A DNA stretch of 64,000 bases from Leucobacter sp. PH1c (GCF_000633415.1 NZ_AYMV01000016.1:33685-97684), one strand, 5' to 3'. Positions 6,811-14,937 are shown, counted from the stretch's first letter. Notes: a model not told the origin generated them from the letters alone. A program made the numbers and translations.

Positions 6811-9170
6811 ATGTGCGGGGGCGGGACGAGGGTGAACTCGTCCGGGCCCCCGGTCCAGCGATCGCGCCAGCCGCGTTCGAGCGCCGCCTCGCCGAAGCGC
6901 GGCATCCCGAGGTAGGCGAAGGCGGCCGGAGCATTGGGCACGAGCCCGGTGACCACGGTGCGCACGACGCGCAGCGCGGTACGGCGCACGTCGGAGGTGG
7001 TGAGATCCCGCGTCAGGACGCGATGGCCGCGCCGTTCCAGTTCGGCGTAGACCTGCGGCATGGTCGTCGGGACGAGCGCGTCGATCGAGCGGACGCCGAG
7101 CGCCGGCTCGGTGAACCGACGTGCCTCCCGGTGCACCTCGGGGTCGAGCCAGACCTGCACGTGCGCACCGAGATCGATCACCCGCTCGAACCGGGGGCCG
7201 GCGATCGCGGTGTAGTCGGCGTTCGCACGATGCTCGAGATGCAGCCCGGCGGCCATGAGTCCCCGGTCGATCGCGCGGAAGACCCAGCCGTCGGCCGCCG
7301 TGCAGCCCTGCGTGTAGACCCAGGTGTGCACCGCTTCGAGCACCGCCTTGCGCGCGGCCCGCACCGGATCGAGGTGCGCGGAGAACCCCGCGGCGTAGAG
7401 GCCGCGCCGCTCGTCGTGCACGAGCGCCGCGACCGCCGGGGCGAACTCCGACGGCATGGCCACAAGATGCACGCTCAGCTCGCCGCCGTCCAGGTCGTCG
7501 AGCAGGCCGGGAACCGTCGCCGGATCGATACCGAAGGTCGGTCCGTCGAGATGCCACCAGGTTTCGAGCGCGTCCCGTTCGATCACCTCGAGCACACCCC
7601 GATCGGCCGCGTCCTCGGCTCCCGCGCCGGTGGCGATCCCCGCGTAGTTCAGGTGGTGGGTCCTCGGTAGCCCGCGGAACCGGCGCTGACGCCAGTTCAG
7701 GTGCGTCAACGCCGCGGGGAGCCAGTGGGCTCGCCCCGTACGATCCGAGCAGCGGGCCCACAGTGCGGGGGTGTCCTCGCGGAGGGCCCGGTACGGGAAG
7801 TCCGCCCGGTCGAGCTGCCACGGTGCGAAGGACGGGAGCTCGGTCGGCGGCACGACCGTCTCCCCGTCGGCGCGCAACTGCTCGGCGGTGCCGATGCGCA
7901 GGTCCTCGGGAAGCGGATCCGCCGGGATCCAGTTGCCGCAGTAGCGTTCGATCCCCTCCCCGATCGCGGCGATGCGGGCCGCGGCCGGATCGCCGAACGA
8001 GGTGCCGAGGGAGACGCGGTCCGCGGGCCATTCGCCGAGGCGGCGCGCATCCGACACCGACGCGGTGAGGGCGAGGTACGCCGGCGGGGCGCCGGCCGGC
8101 GGTCCGACCCGCGCGATCGAGCGGATGAGGCCGCATTCCGCATCGACCAGGTCCTCGACGGGAATCGGGTCGGGCAGGTGGGACGGGTGCATGGGGATCC
8201 TCTCGTGGCGCCAGGCGCCGTCTGCGGGGCCGAAGACCGAGCGGGTCGCCGGGCCATCGGGAAGGGCGAGGGGTCTCCGTGGTCGTGGAACGGGCAGACC
8301 CTCGCGGGCGAGCCAGGCGTCGATGACCGCGCCGAGACCGCCGGCGGTTCCGAGCGCGGCCGCCTCGGCCGGGTCGAGGTCGGCGGCGAGCCGATGACCC
8401 CACGGACCGTCGACGAGGTGGGTGCGACCGGGCCAGACCGCGGCGAGACGTCCGGCATCGGCATGGAAGAAATCGGCGTCGCCGCGGATCAGGAGCAGCG
8501 GTTCCGTCCGCCCCGAGGCGCAGTCTGCGAGGTTCCGAGGTTCGGCGCCCCAGAGCTTGCGCCAGCGTTCGAGAACGTCCGCGGGCCACCCCCAGGTCTC
8601 GGCGGCACGCAGCGGACCGAGCTCGCGGGCCCGCCGCGCTCGGTCCGACAGCTCGGTCTCGGGCAGGGGCGGGGCCGAACGCGGGCCGCGCCCGTGCTCG
8701 TGCCACCATCCGATGCGGGAGCGGTACTGGGGCGCGCCGTCGACGGAACGGGCGGTCTCAGCGAGCCCGAGCGCCGGGACGAGCAGCAGCATCCCCGCCG
8801 GTGCCCCGTCCCAGGCGCGGGCGGCTTCGAGCGCGGTGTGCGCGGCGTACGAGGCCCCGTAGAGCAGGAGCGGAACCCCGGGGAACTCGCCATCGACGGC
8901 GCGGAGGGCGTCGGCACCGTCCTCCGCCTCGTGCCGATAGGGATCCCACTCGCCGTCGGAGGCGTACCGGCCACGCACGTCCTGCACGATGCAGCGGTAC
9001 CCGCGCCGGTTCCAGGAGCGCGCGATCGGAGCGTGCGCACCGGCGTCGTAGGGGGTTCGGATCAGGACGGTACCGCGCGGACTCCGCGGCGACCAGATCA
9101 GCCCCCGCAGCTCGATGCCGTCCCGGGTCGAGCAGTGGTGCCGCGCGGGGACGGGCTCAGCGGACCGCAC
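6807..9170 (-). CDS. Fusion: CocE/X-Pro-peptidase-type alpha/beta hydrolase + YcaO cyclodehydratase
   Basis: 787 aa in one uninterrupted frame. Residues about 10-310 are an S15/CocE-like hydrolase: TPYDAG, the oxyanion segment QDVRGRYASDGEW, nucleophile elbow YGASYAA, acid GDADFFHAD and histidine DGPWGHRL, so Ser/Asp/His are all present. Residues about 327-787 are a YcaO domain: ATP-site motifs AIGEGIERYCGN and LEVIERDALETWW, and a proline-rich end VPPPHM as in azoline-forming YcaOs. YcaO activates backbone amides with ATP to cyclise Ser, Thr or Cys. GTG at 9170 has GGAGG 9 nt upstream and overlaps the previous gene by 14 bp. An internal ATG at 8192 with its own GAGAGG could yield free YcaO (461 aa). 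Confidence 0.85.
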   Translation of the reverse strand: MRSAEPVPARHHCSTRDGIELRGLIWSPRSPRGTVLIRTPYDAGAHAPIARSWNRRGYRCIVQDVRGRYASDGEWDPYRHEAEDGADALRAVDGEFPGVPLLLYGASYAAHTALEAARAWDGAPAGMLLLVPALGLAETARSVDGAPQYRSRIGWWHEHGRGPRSAPPLPETELSDRARRARELGPLRAAETWGWPADVLERWRKLWGAEPRNLADCASGRTEPLLLIRGDADFFHADAGRLAAVWPGRTHLVDGPWGHRLAADLDPAEAAALGTAGGLGAVIDAWLAREGLPVPRPRRPLALPDGPATRSVFGPADGAWRHERIPMHPSHLPDPIPVEDLVDAECGLIRSIARVGPPAGAPPAYLALTASVSDARRLGEWPADRVSLGTSFGDPAAARIAAIGEGIERYCGNWIPADPLPEDLRIGTAEQLRADGETVVPPTELPSFAPWQLDRADFPYRALREDTPALWARCSDRTGRAHWLPAALTHLNWRQRRFRGLPRTHHLNYAGIATGAGAEDAADRGVLEVIERDALETWWHLDGPTFGIDPATVPGLLDDLDGGELSVHLVAMPSEFAPAVAALVHDERRGLYAAGFSAHLDPVRAARKAVLEAVHTWVYTQGCTAADGWVFRAIDRGLMAAGLHLEHRANADYTAIAGPRFERVIDLGAHVQVWLDPEVHREARRFTEPALGVRSIDALVPTTMPQVYAELERRGHRVLTRDLTTSDVRRTALRVVRTVVTGLVPNAPAAFAYLGMPRFGEAALERGWRDRWTGGPDEFTLVPPPHM

Positions 9171-9978
9171 GCTCGGGCGCCTCCGGGTACGGGAGCAGCG
9201 GGTGCAGTCCGATCGATCCGGTGGGCGCCACGAGCTTCCACAGCGTGCGCCGCAGCGCGTCGAGGGTCGGTTCGTCCCGCGCCCAGGCGACCGCGAGCTC
9301 GACCACCCGGGCCACCAGCAGGGTCCGCGCCGCGTCGTCGAGCGGCTGCGGCGGCGAGCCCGCCGTGCGGATCCAGGCATCGAGCTCCTCCGGGGACGCG
9401 CTCGCCGCAACGCGACGTCCGACGACCTGGATCGCGGTCGGGTCCACCGGCGCGACGGCGAGGGGATCGACGAACACGGTGTCGCCCTCCCGATACGCCC
9501 GGATGCGGGCCGCGCTGTCGCCTGCGCGGGCCTCCCAGGCGGTCCAGGCGTCCCGCAGGCGCGCGTCCTCGGCGTAGAGGACGGTGAGTCCGGACCGTGG
9601 GACGGGGACGGGGTCCGATCCCGGATCCGCCCGGCGCACGTCGGCGCCCCACGCGCTCAGCGCGGCCTCGACGGCATCGAGCACGTCGCCGGCCGGACCG
9701 AGCAGCAGCACCTCCCGGCGATGCTCGGGCCAGCGCTCGACCCGGGCCGCGGCCTCATCGGACCGGATCTCCTCGACCAGTCGTCGGAGGTACTCGGTAT
9801 CGAAGTCGGCGTCGGCACCGCGATCTTCCGGGTCGAGCAGCGATTCGAGACCGTCGGGGCGGTCCTGGATCCTGACCAATCGGCCGGAGGCCAGGTGCAC
9901 GACGTCCCGTGCGGGGGCGGAGACGACGAGCTGGGCTCCGGTGCCCGGGATCGGGAGCGCCGGTTTCTGCTGTTCCAT
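9157..9978 (-). CDS. E1-like / ThiF-related leader-peptide-binding protein of a TOMM-type RiPP
   Basis: 273 aa. The middle holds a Rossmann-like segment (REVLLLGPAGDVLDAVEAAL) and then REGDTVFVDPLAV, the position where E1-like partners of YcaO enzymes have a G-x-L-x-x-G-P motif. The zinc-binding Cys pairs of full ThiF proteins are absent, so it looks like the truncated, non-adenylating type whose job is to bind the precursor leader and present it to YcaO. It is the second gene of the operon, 89 bp after the precursor, with GAGGAA ahead of the ATG at 9978. The family call is by context plus weak motifs; on its own it would be hypothetical. Confidence 0.65.
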   Translation of the reverse strand: MEQQKPALPIPGTGAQLVVSAPARDVVHLASGRLVRIQDRPDGLESLLDPEDRGADADFDTEYLRRLVEEIRSDEAAARVERWPEHRREVLLLGPAGDVLDAVEAALSAWGADVRRADPGSDPVPVPRSGLTVLYAEDARLRDAWTAWEARAGDSAARIRAYREGDTVFVDPLAVAPVDPTAIQVVGRRVAASASPEELDAWIRTAGSPPQPLDDAARTLLVARVVELAVAWARDEPTLDALRRTLWKLVAPTGSIGLHPLLPYPEAPERAVR

Positions 9979-10007
9979 ATGGTTCCTCGGTGTGGTTCTC
10001 GGGGAGA

Positions 10008-10039
10008 GCCCGGCCGGGCGACGAATCGCCCGACCGGGC
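10008..10039 (-). terminator. Strong hairpin just after the precursor gene (attenuator-like)
   Basis: Arms 10008-10021 and 10026-10039 pair at 13 of 14 positions around a CGAA tetraloop. It lies between the precursor stop and the E1-like gene, with no U-run after it on the minus strand. It may stabilise or partly terminate the short precursor transcript so that the peptide is made in excess over the enzymes. Confidence 0.5.
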
Positions 10040-10067
10040 CGGATACGGGCCGGGGATGGCCCCGATC

Positions 10068-10166
10068 TCACTCGAAGGGGTTCTCGACCAGGGCGTTCGA
10101 GTGGGTGGCCGAGTGGTGCGCGAGCTGCTCGGTCTCTTCGATCTCGGCGATGATTCGCTGCTCCAT
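10068..10166 (-). CDS. RiPP precursor peptide, 32 aa (His/Ser/Thr core)
   Basis: First gene of the azole operon. The ATG at 10166 is preceded by AAAGGA at 8-13 nt. The leader (residues 1-16) is acidic with Glu at 2, 8, 10, 11 and 13; the probable core from residue 17 reads HHSATHS, then Asn24, Ala25, Leu26, Val27, Glu28, Asn29, Pro30, Phe31, Glu32. Candidate cyclisation sites are Ser19, Thr21 and Ser23; there is no Cys, so only oxazole or methyloxazole rings are possible. His17, His18 and His22 flank the cyclisable residues, which would place imidazoles beside azole nitrogens, a plausible metal-binding arrangement. The leader/core boundary and the modification are inferred; the reading frame, ribosome binding site and operon position are seen. 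Confidence 0.75.
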   Translation of the reverse strand: MEQRIIAEIEETEQLAHHSATHSNALVENPFE

Positions 10167-10241
10167 GGGGTGATTCCTTTCGTGTGTGCACCGCCCGAGG
10201 GTTCTCGGACGGACTCGCGGGGCGAGTGCTCACACCCTAGA

Positions 10242-10256
10242 TGAAAATGATTCTCA
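10242..10256. promoter_or_regulatory. Zur/Fur-type operator between divergent RiPP and uptake operons
   Basis: TGAAAATGATTCTCA is a 7-1-7 palindrome with one mismatch (TGAAAAT-G-ATTCTCA). It matches the actinobacterial Zur box TGAAAATGATTTTCA at 14 of 15 positions. It is an AT-rich island in a very GC-rich locus. It starts 76 bp upstream of the precursor ATG and ends 22 bp before the peptidase ATG, overlapping the predicted -35 region of the latter. In actinobacteria iron control usually uses DtxR sites of a different sequence, so zinc (Zur) is the first choice; Fur-family control by another metal is possible. Confidence 0.78.
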
Positions 10257-10264
10257 ATATCTAC

Positions 10265-10278
10265 TAGACTCGCCGGCA
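10265..10278 (+). promoter_or_regulatory. -10 box and leaderless start of the peptidase/uptake operon
   Basis: TAGACT at 10265-10270 followed by 7 nt and the ATG at 10278. TGAAAA at 10242-10247, with a 17-bp spacer, could serve as -35 and lies inside the Zur-type box, so a bound repressor would block polymerase. Confidence 0.5.
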
Positions 10279-12023
10279 TGCCAGATTCATCGCGCCCTCA
10301 GCAGACGCGGGTCGCCGACTCGCTCGACGCCGCCCTCAGAGACTGGGAAGCGCACGAGCGCCCCGGTCTCCCCGTCGACGGTTTCGTACTCGGCCGTCGC
10401 CCGAAGCGGTACCGGACCGGGCTCTACCGCGTCGACGGCACCACCGTCATCGAGCCCGAGGGCCACCTGCTCCGCATCACGCCGGCGCCGAATCGACGCC
10501 GGATCGCGGTCGAGTGGGCGCCCCGCGCCGACGAGAACGCCGTGCTCGGGATCGTCGATGCGGAACGCGAGGAGCTTCGCCTCCACGAGCGCATCGGCGT
10601 GCGCCACGACCCGGTGCTCTGGAGCGCCGATTCCTCTCGCCTCGAGGTCGCCGCGAGCCGGGAACGCGCGATCATCGAACTGGACGTCGTATCGGGCCGG
10701 AGCACAAGGATGCCCGTCGCCGGCGTGGAACGCGTCCGGCTGCTGCCCGGAGGCGCGGAGGGCCTGCTCGCCCGGCGACCAGACGGCGGACCGACCGAAC
10801 TGATCGACCGGAGCACCGGCGCATCGGTCGGCCGCTACGGCGCGGTGCACCGGACGGCGATCTGCGACGAGGGGTTCGTCGTCTGGCACGACCGTGGAAT
10901 CGACCGCTTCACCGACCGCGGGGCGCATCGGTGGAGCTGGCACGAACCGGGGCTCCGGATCACCGACCTCGCCTCCTCCGGCGACGGGATCCTCGCGCTC
11001 GGGGCCAGCGACGGACGCAGCGTCGTGGTGGGTCTCTCCGACGGGGCGTCCCGCGAGATCCGCGAGATCGCCGCCGGCCACGGCCCCGCTGCCGCGACGG
11101 GGATCGCGATGACCGACCACGGGCCGGTCGTCCGCGTCGAGGCCCCGCTCGTCCCGCCCCGCGTGATCCCGCTGACCGAGGCGACCGCCCCGTTCACGGA
11201 CGCCGAGCCCGCGCCGGGCACCGAGGACGGTCCCCGCACCTCGACGCTGACCGTGCGAGCCGACGACGGGACCGAGATCACGGTGATCCTCGCGCTTCCG
11301 CACGACCGCACCGGACCGATCCCCGTGATCCTCACCTGCTACGGCGGCTTCGGCGTCCCGGCCCTTCCCGAGTTCGAGCCGACCATCCCCGCCTGGGTCG
11401 ACCACGGTGGCGGCTACGCGATCGCGCAGATCCGGGGCGGCGGCGAGCGCGGGAACGAGTGGTGGTGGGCGGGCAGCGGGGCCCGGAAGCAGCGCGCCGT
11501 CGACGATCTCGCCGCGGTGGCCGCGGGACTCTGCGCGGCGGGCATCAGCCGCCCCGAGCTGCTAGTGCTGGCGGGCGCGTCCCACGGCGGCTGCATCGCG
11601 GCGGCCTGCGGCCTCGAGCACCCCGGAAGCTTCTCGGGGATCGCCGTGACCGCGGCTCCGCTGGACCTGCTCGCGCTCGACGCCCACCCGCTCGGACGCC
11701 TGTGGCGCGACGAGTTCGGCGACGACGGGACCGCCGAGAGCCGCGAACGGCTGCGACGCCTCTCGCCGCTCGAACGCGCGAGGAGACTGCGGCCCGATCA
11801 GCCCGTTCCGGCGTTCCTCGGCATCGTGCTCGCGGAGGACACCCGGGTGGCGCCCGACGACACCCGGCGCGTCGTCGACGCCCTGCGCGGGCACGGCGCT
11901 CGGGCGGAGCTCTGGGAGGCCCGGGGAGCCGGCCACGGGGCCAACCACCTGGACGCCCTGCACGCCATCGGGTCCAGGATCCTCGCGTTCGCGGCGCGCA
12001 CGACCGGGCTGGCCGAGGCATGA
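10278..12023 (+). CDS. Prolyl oligopeptidase-family serine peptidase (S9)
   Basis: 581 aa. The N-terminal 300 or so residues form a beta-propeller-like region; the C-terminal alpha/beta hydrolase shows YGGFG, RGGGERGNEWW, nucleophile GASHGGC, acid LAEDTRVAPDD and histidine GAGHGANH. All catalytic residues are present. The family cleaves short peptides after proline. It is shorter than typical oligopeptidases (about 690), mainly in the propeller. No signal peptide, so cytoplasmic. It starts 22 bp after the Zur-type box and its stop overlaps the permease start (ATGA), so it belongs to the uptake operon. A role in opening an imported peptide to release its metal, or in trimming the precursor at its single Pro30, is inference. 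Confidence 0.85.
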   Translation: MPDSSRPQQTRVADSLDAALRDWEAHERPGLPVDGFVLGRRPKRYRTGLYRVDGTTVIEPEGHLLRITPAPNRRRIAVEWAPRADENAVLGIVDAEREELRLHERIGVRHDPVLWSADSSRLEVAASRERAIIELDVVSGRSTRMPVAGVERVRLLPGGAEGLLARRPDGGPTELIDRSTGASVGRYGAVHRTAICDEGFVVWHDRGIDRFTDRGAHRWSWHEPGLRITDLASSGDGILALGASDGRSVVVGLSDGASREIREIAAGHGPAAATGIAMTDHGPVVRVEAPLVPPRVIPLTEATAPFTDAEPAPGTEDGPRTSTLTVRADDGTEITVILALPHDRTGPIPVILTCYGGFGVPALPEFEPTIPAWVDHGGGYAIAQIRGGGERGNEWWWAGSGARKQRAVDDLAAVAAGLCAAGISRPELLVLAGASHGGCIAAACGLEHPGSFSGIAVTAAPLDLLALDAHPLGRLWRDEFGDDGTAESRERLRRLSPLERARRLRPDQPVPAFLGIVLAEDTRVAPDDTRRVVDALRGHGARAELWEARGAGHGANHLDALHAIGSRILAFAARTTGLAEA

Positions 12024-13084
12024 CCGCCGTCCGCCCGGGTCGCGCGTTCCGCCGGGTCGCGCTGCTGAGCGCCCTCGCCTGCGGGATCCTCGTCGTCCTC
12101 GTGGTCTCGGGTTCGACCGGCACCGTGCAGGTCGGGCTCGCCGATGCCGCACGGCTCGTCATCGGACACCTGATCCCGGGGATGCCCTGGATGACCGACG
12201 GGTCCCTCACCCCGCTCCAGGATCAGGCGGTGTGGCAGTTCCGGCTGCCCCGCGCCCTGCTCGCGGGCATATCGGGAGCCGGGCTCGCGCTCGCCGGCGC
12301 GATCATGCAGGTGGTGGTGCGCAACCCGCTCGCCGAGCCCTACATCCTCGGCGTCTCCTCCGGGGCGAGCGTCGGAGCCGTACTCGTCATCGTGGGCGGC
12401 AGCGCAGCAGCCGCGGGACTCGGGCTCAGCGGTGCCGCATTCCTCGGCGCGATGCTGGCCGGGATCCTCGTGGTGTTCCTCGCCCGCCGTCGGGGCGAGC
12501 TCTCGCCCACGCGGATGATCCTCGCCGGAGTCGCGCTCGGTTCGCTGCTCAGCGCCGTCACGAGCTACCTCACGCTCACAACGGATGCGCAGAACGTCGT
12601 GAGCATCATGTTCTTCCTCCTCGGCAGTGTCTCCGCCGCGACCATGTCGTCGCTGCCGATCCCCGCCGTCGCCCTCCTCGTGTCCTGCGTCGCAGCGCTG
12701 GCGCTCACCCGCCCCATGAACGCGCTGCTCTCGGGAGACGAGTCCGCGCTCGCCGTCGGCGTGCGCACGACCCGGCTCCGCGCGGTGCTGCTCGTCATCG
12801 CCTCCCTGCTCACCGGCGTGGTGGTCGCGGTGAGCGGCGGCATCGGGTTCGTCGGCCTCGTCGTCCCCCACGTCGCCCGCATGCTCGTCGGCTCGGACCA
12901 CCGGAGGATGCTGCCGGTGACCGTGCTCGCCGGAGCCCTGTTCCTCATGATCGCCGACCTGCTCGCGCGCACCGTCGCCGCTCCGACCGAGATCCCGCTC
13001 GGGATCCTCACGGCCTTCGTCGGCGCCCCGTTCTTCCTCTGGCTGATGCGCCGCGGAGGCGAGCGAGCGGGGTTCGACCGATGA
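12020..13084 (+). CDS. FecCD-type permease of metal-chelate ABC importer
   Basis: 354 aa with about ten membrane helices. Family marks include RLPRALLAGISGAGLALAGA, NPLAEPYILGVSSGASVGA, GGIGFVGLVVPHVARMLVG and the C-terminal PTEIPLGILTAFVGAPFFLWLMRR. This family imports siderophores, haem, cobalamin and other metal chelates as a homodimer with an ATPase and a binding protein. ATG overlaps the peptidase stop (ATGA), and its own stop overlaps the ATPase start. Predicted Zur-type control through the box at 10242 suggests a zinc chelate as substrate, possibly the peptide made by the divergent operon. Confidence 0.9.
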   Translation: MTAVRPGRAFRRVALLSALACGILVVLVVSGSTGTVQVGLADAARLVIGHLIPGMPWMTDGSLTPLQDQAVWQFRLPRALLAGISGAGLALAGAIMQVVVRNPLAEPYILGVSSGASVGAVLVIVGGSAAAAGLGLSGAAFLGAMLAGILVVFLARRRGELSPTRMILAGVALGSLLSAVTSYLTLTTDAQNVVSIMFFLLGSVSAATMSSLPIPAVALLVSCVAALALTRPMNALLSGDESALAVGVRTTRLRAVLLVIASLLTGVVVAVSGGIGFVGLVVPHVARMLVGSDHRRMLPVTVLAGALFLMIADLLARTVAAPTEIPLGILTAFVGAPFFLWLMRRGGERAGFDR

Positions 13085-13881
13085 GCATCGAGTTCCACGA
13101 CCTCCGCGTCGACCTCGGCGGGCACCCGGTCCTCACCGGCATCGACCTGCGGATCCGGCCCGGCCGGGTCACCGCGCTGATCGGTCCGAACGGCAGCGGG
13201 AAATCGACGCTGCTGCGCACGGTCTTCGGCGCACGGCGACCGACGAGCGGCCGGGTCACCGTCGACGGCACCGACGTCGCGGCGATCCCGCCACGGAAGC
13301 TCGCCCGAACGGTCGCCGTCATGCTCCAGGACGCCCCGTCCGAGTTCGATCTGACCGTGCACGAGACCGTGATGGTCGGGCGGGCGCCGCACCAGGCCGC
13401 GTTCTCCCCCGAACGGGCGGTCGACCGTCGCGCCGTCGAGCGCGCGCTGCGCACCGTCGGCCTCGAAGCGCACGCCGGCCGGTTGCTCCGGCAGCTCTCC
13501 GGCGGGCAGCGCCAACGGGTGATGCTCGCTCGAGCACTCGCGCAGGAGGGCCGGATCCTCGTGCTCGACGAACCCACCAACCACCTCGACATCACCCATC
13601 AGCTCGAGATCATGCGCCTCGTCCGCGGCATCGGGATCACGGTCGTCGCAGCGCTCCACGACCTCTCGCTCGCCGCCGACTTCTGCGACGACGTCGCCGT
13701 GCTCCACGAGGGGCGCGTGCGCGCGTTCGGCTCCCCGGGCGATGTCCTCGGCGCACCCCTCGTCCGCGAGGTGTTCGGGGTCGATCCGCGCCCGTCGACG
13801 GAGGATGCCTCCGGCCACCGCTTCCTGAGGTTCCGGCCCATCGCCGAGCCCGCACCCACCCGCGCATCCGCGCACGAATAA
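13081..13881 (+). CDS. FecE/BtuD-type ATP-binding protein of metal-chelate importer
   Basis: 266 aa. Walker A GPNGSGKST, Q-loop VAVMLQDAP, signature LSGGQRQRVML, Walker B ILVLDEPTNHLD and H-loop AALHD are all intact. It energises the FecCD permease encoded immediately upstream, with which it overlaps by 4 bp, and is followed 12 bp later by the binding lipoprotein gene. Length and motif order are normal for the family. Confidence 0.92.
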   Translation: MSIEFHDLRVDLGGHPVLTGIDLRIRPGRVTALIGPNGSGKSTLLRTVFGARRPTSGRVTVDGTDVAAIPPRKLARTVAVMLQDAPSEFDLTVHETVMVGRAPHQAAFSPERAVDRRAVERALRTVGLEAHAGRLLRQLSGGQRQRVMLARALAQEGRILVLDEPTNHLDITHQLEIMRLVRGIGITVVAALHDLSLAADFCDDVAVLHEGRVRAFGSPGDVLGAPLVREVFGVDPRPSTEDASGHRFLRFRPIAEPAPTRASAHE

Positions 13882-13893
13882 TCAAGGAGAACC

Positions 13894-14937
13894 ATGCAGC
13901 AGCGCACCCTCACCACCCGACCGCGAGCGGCCCGATCCCGCATTCCGCTCGCGGTCTCGGCGTCGGCGCTCGCCCTCGCACTCGTCGGCTGCGGCTCGGC
14001 GGTCGCCGACGAGCGGCCGCAGGCGCGGACGGACGCGGGCCCCGTCGTACTCGAGAACTGCGGCCGGGAGCTCACCGTCCCGAGCACGCCGAAGGCCGTG
14101 GTCGGCCTCCACCCGTCCCAGACCGAACTGCTGCTCCGCCTGGGCGTCGCGGACCGGATGGTCGGCCAGGCCCAGACCACGTCGCTCGCCTTGCCCGACG
14201 ACGTCGCGAAGCTCGCGACGAGCATCCCGGTGATCGGCGAGGCGGCCCCGCCCAGCCGCGAGGACCTGCTCGCGGTGTCGCCGGACTTCGTCTACTCGCC
14301 GACCACCTACGAGTTCACCGCGGAGAAGGGGTTCGCGAGCATCGATCAGCTGACCGCCGCGGGCGCCACGGCCTACGTCGCCACCGGCGGCTGCTTCGAG
14401 CGGCGCATGACCGGGACCGTCGACGACCTCTTCGTCGATCTGAAGAACCTGGGGCGGATCTTCGGGGCCGAGGACGAAGCGGCACGGCTCACCGACCGGG
14501 CGCAGCAGGATCTCGCCGAGGTGCAGCGGACCATCGACGGCGAGCGGAAGCCGAAGGCCGCCCAGGTCTTCGTCGACGGGACCTCGCTGTCCGCGATTGG
14601 GGCGGGTGTCGAGCACGACATCATGCGACTCGCCGGGGCCGAGAACCTCTACGGCCCGAAGGACCCCGCGTTCGCCGACTTCTTCGCCGCGCAGATCACC
14701 CCCGAGTCGCTCGCGGCCCAGCGCCCCGAGGCGCTGGTGTTCGCGGTGACTGACGACGCGCACGAGCGTGCCACGCGGGACTACCTGCGGAAGACGTTCC
14801 CCGACATGCCCGCGGTGAAGAACGACCGCCTCATCGCGATCCCCTTCAGCGACACCTTCCCGGGCACCCTGGGCAACATCGACGCGGTCCAGCGGATCGC
14901 GGCCGGGCTCTACCCGCAAACCGCGGAGTCGCAGTAA
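13894..14937 (+). CDS. Substrate-binding lipoprotein of metal-chelate importer (FecB/BtuF type)
   Basis: 347 aa. Lipoprotein signal with lipobox LVGC (Cys about residue 32), then a TroA-superfamily domain: LTVPSTPKAVVGLHPSQTEL, PPSREDLLAVSPDFVYSPT, and the C-terminal DAVQRIAAGLY. AAGGAGAACC precedes the ATG. Anchored outside the membrane, it would capture the chelate and hand it to the FecCD permease. A Cys in EGCGREL-like context (ENCGREL) and another in ATGGCFERR may form a disulfide. It ends the operon, before a strong bidirectional hairpin. Confidence 0.88.
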   Translation: MQQRTLTTRPRAARSRIPLAVSASALALALVGCGSAVADERPQARTDAGPVVLENCGRELTVPSTPKAVVGLHPSQTELLLRLGVADRMVGQAQTTSLALPDDVAKLATSIPVIGEAAPPSREDLLAVSPDFVYSPTTYEFTAEKGFASIDQLTAAGATAYVATGGCFERRMTGTVDDLFVDLKNLGRIFGAEDEAARLTDRAQQDLAEVQRTIDGERKPKAAQVFVDGTSLSAIGAGVEHDIMRLAGAENLYGPKDPAFADFFAAQITPESLAAQRPEALVFAVTDDAHERATRDYLRKTFPDMPAVKNDRLIAIPFSDTFPGTLGNIDAVQRIAAGLYPQTAESQ

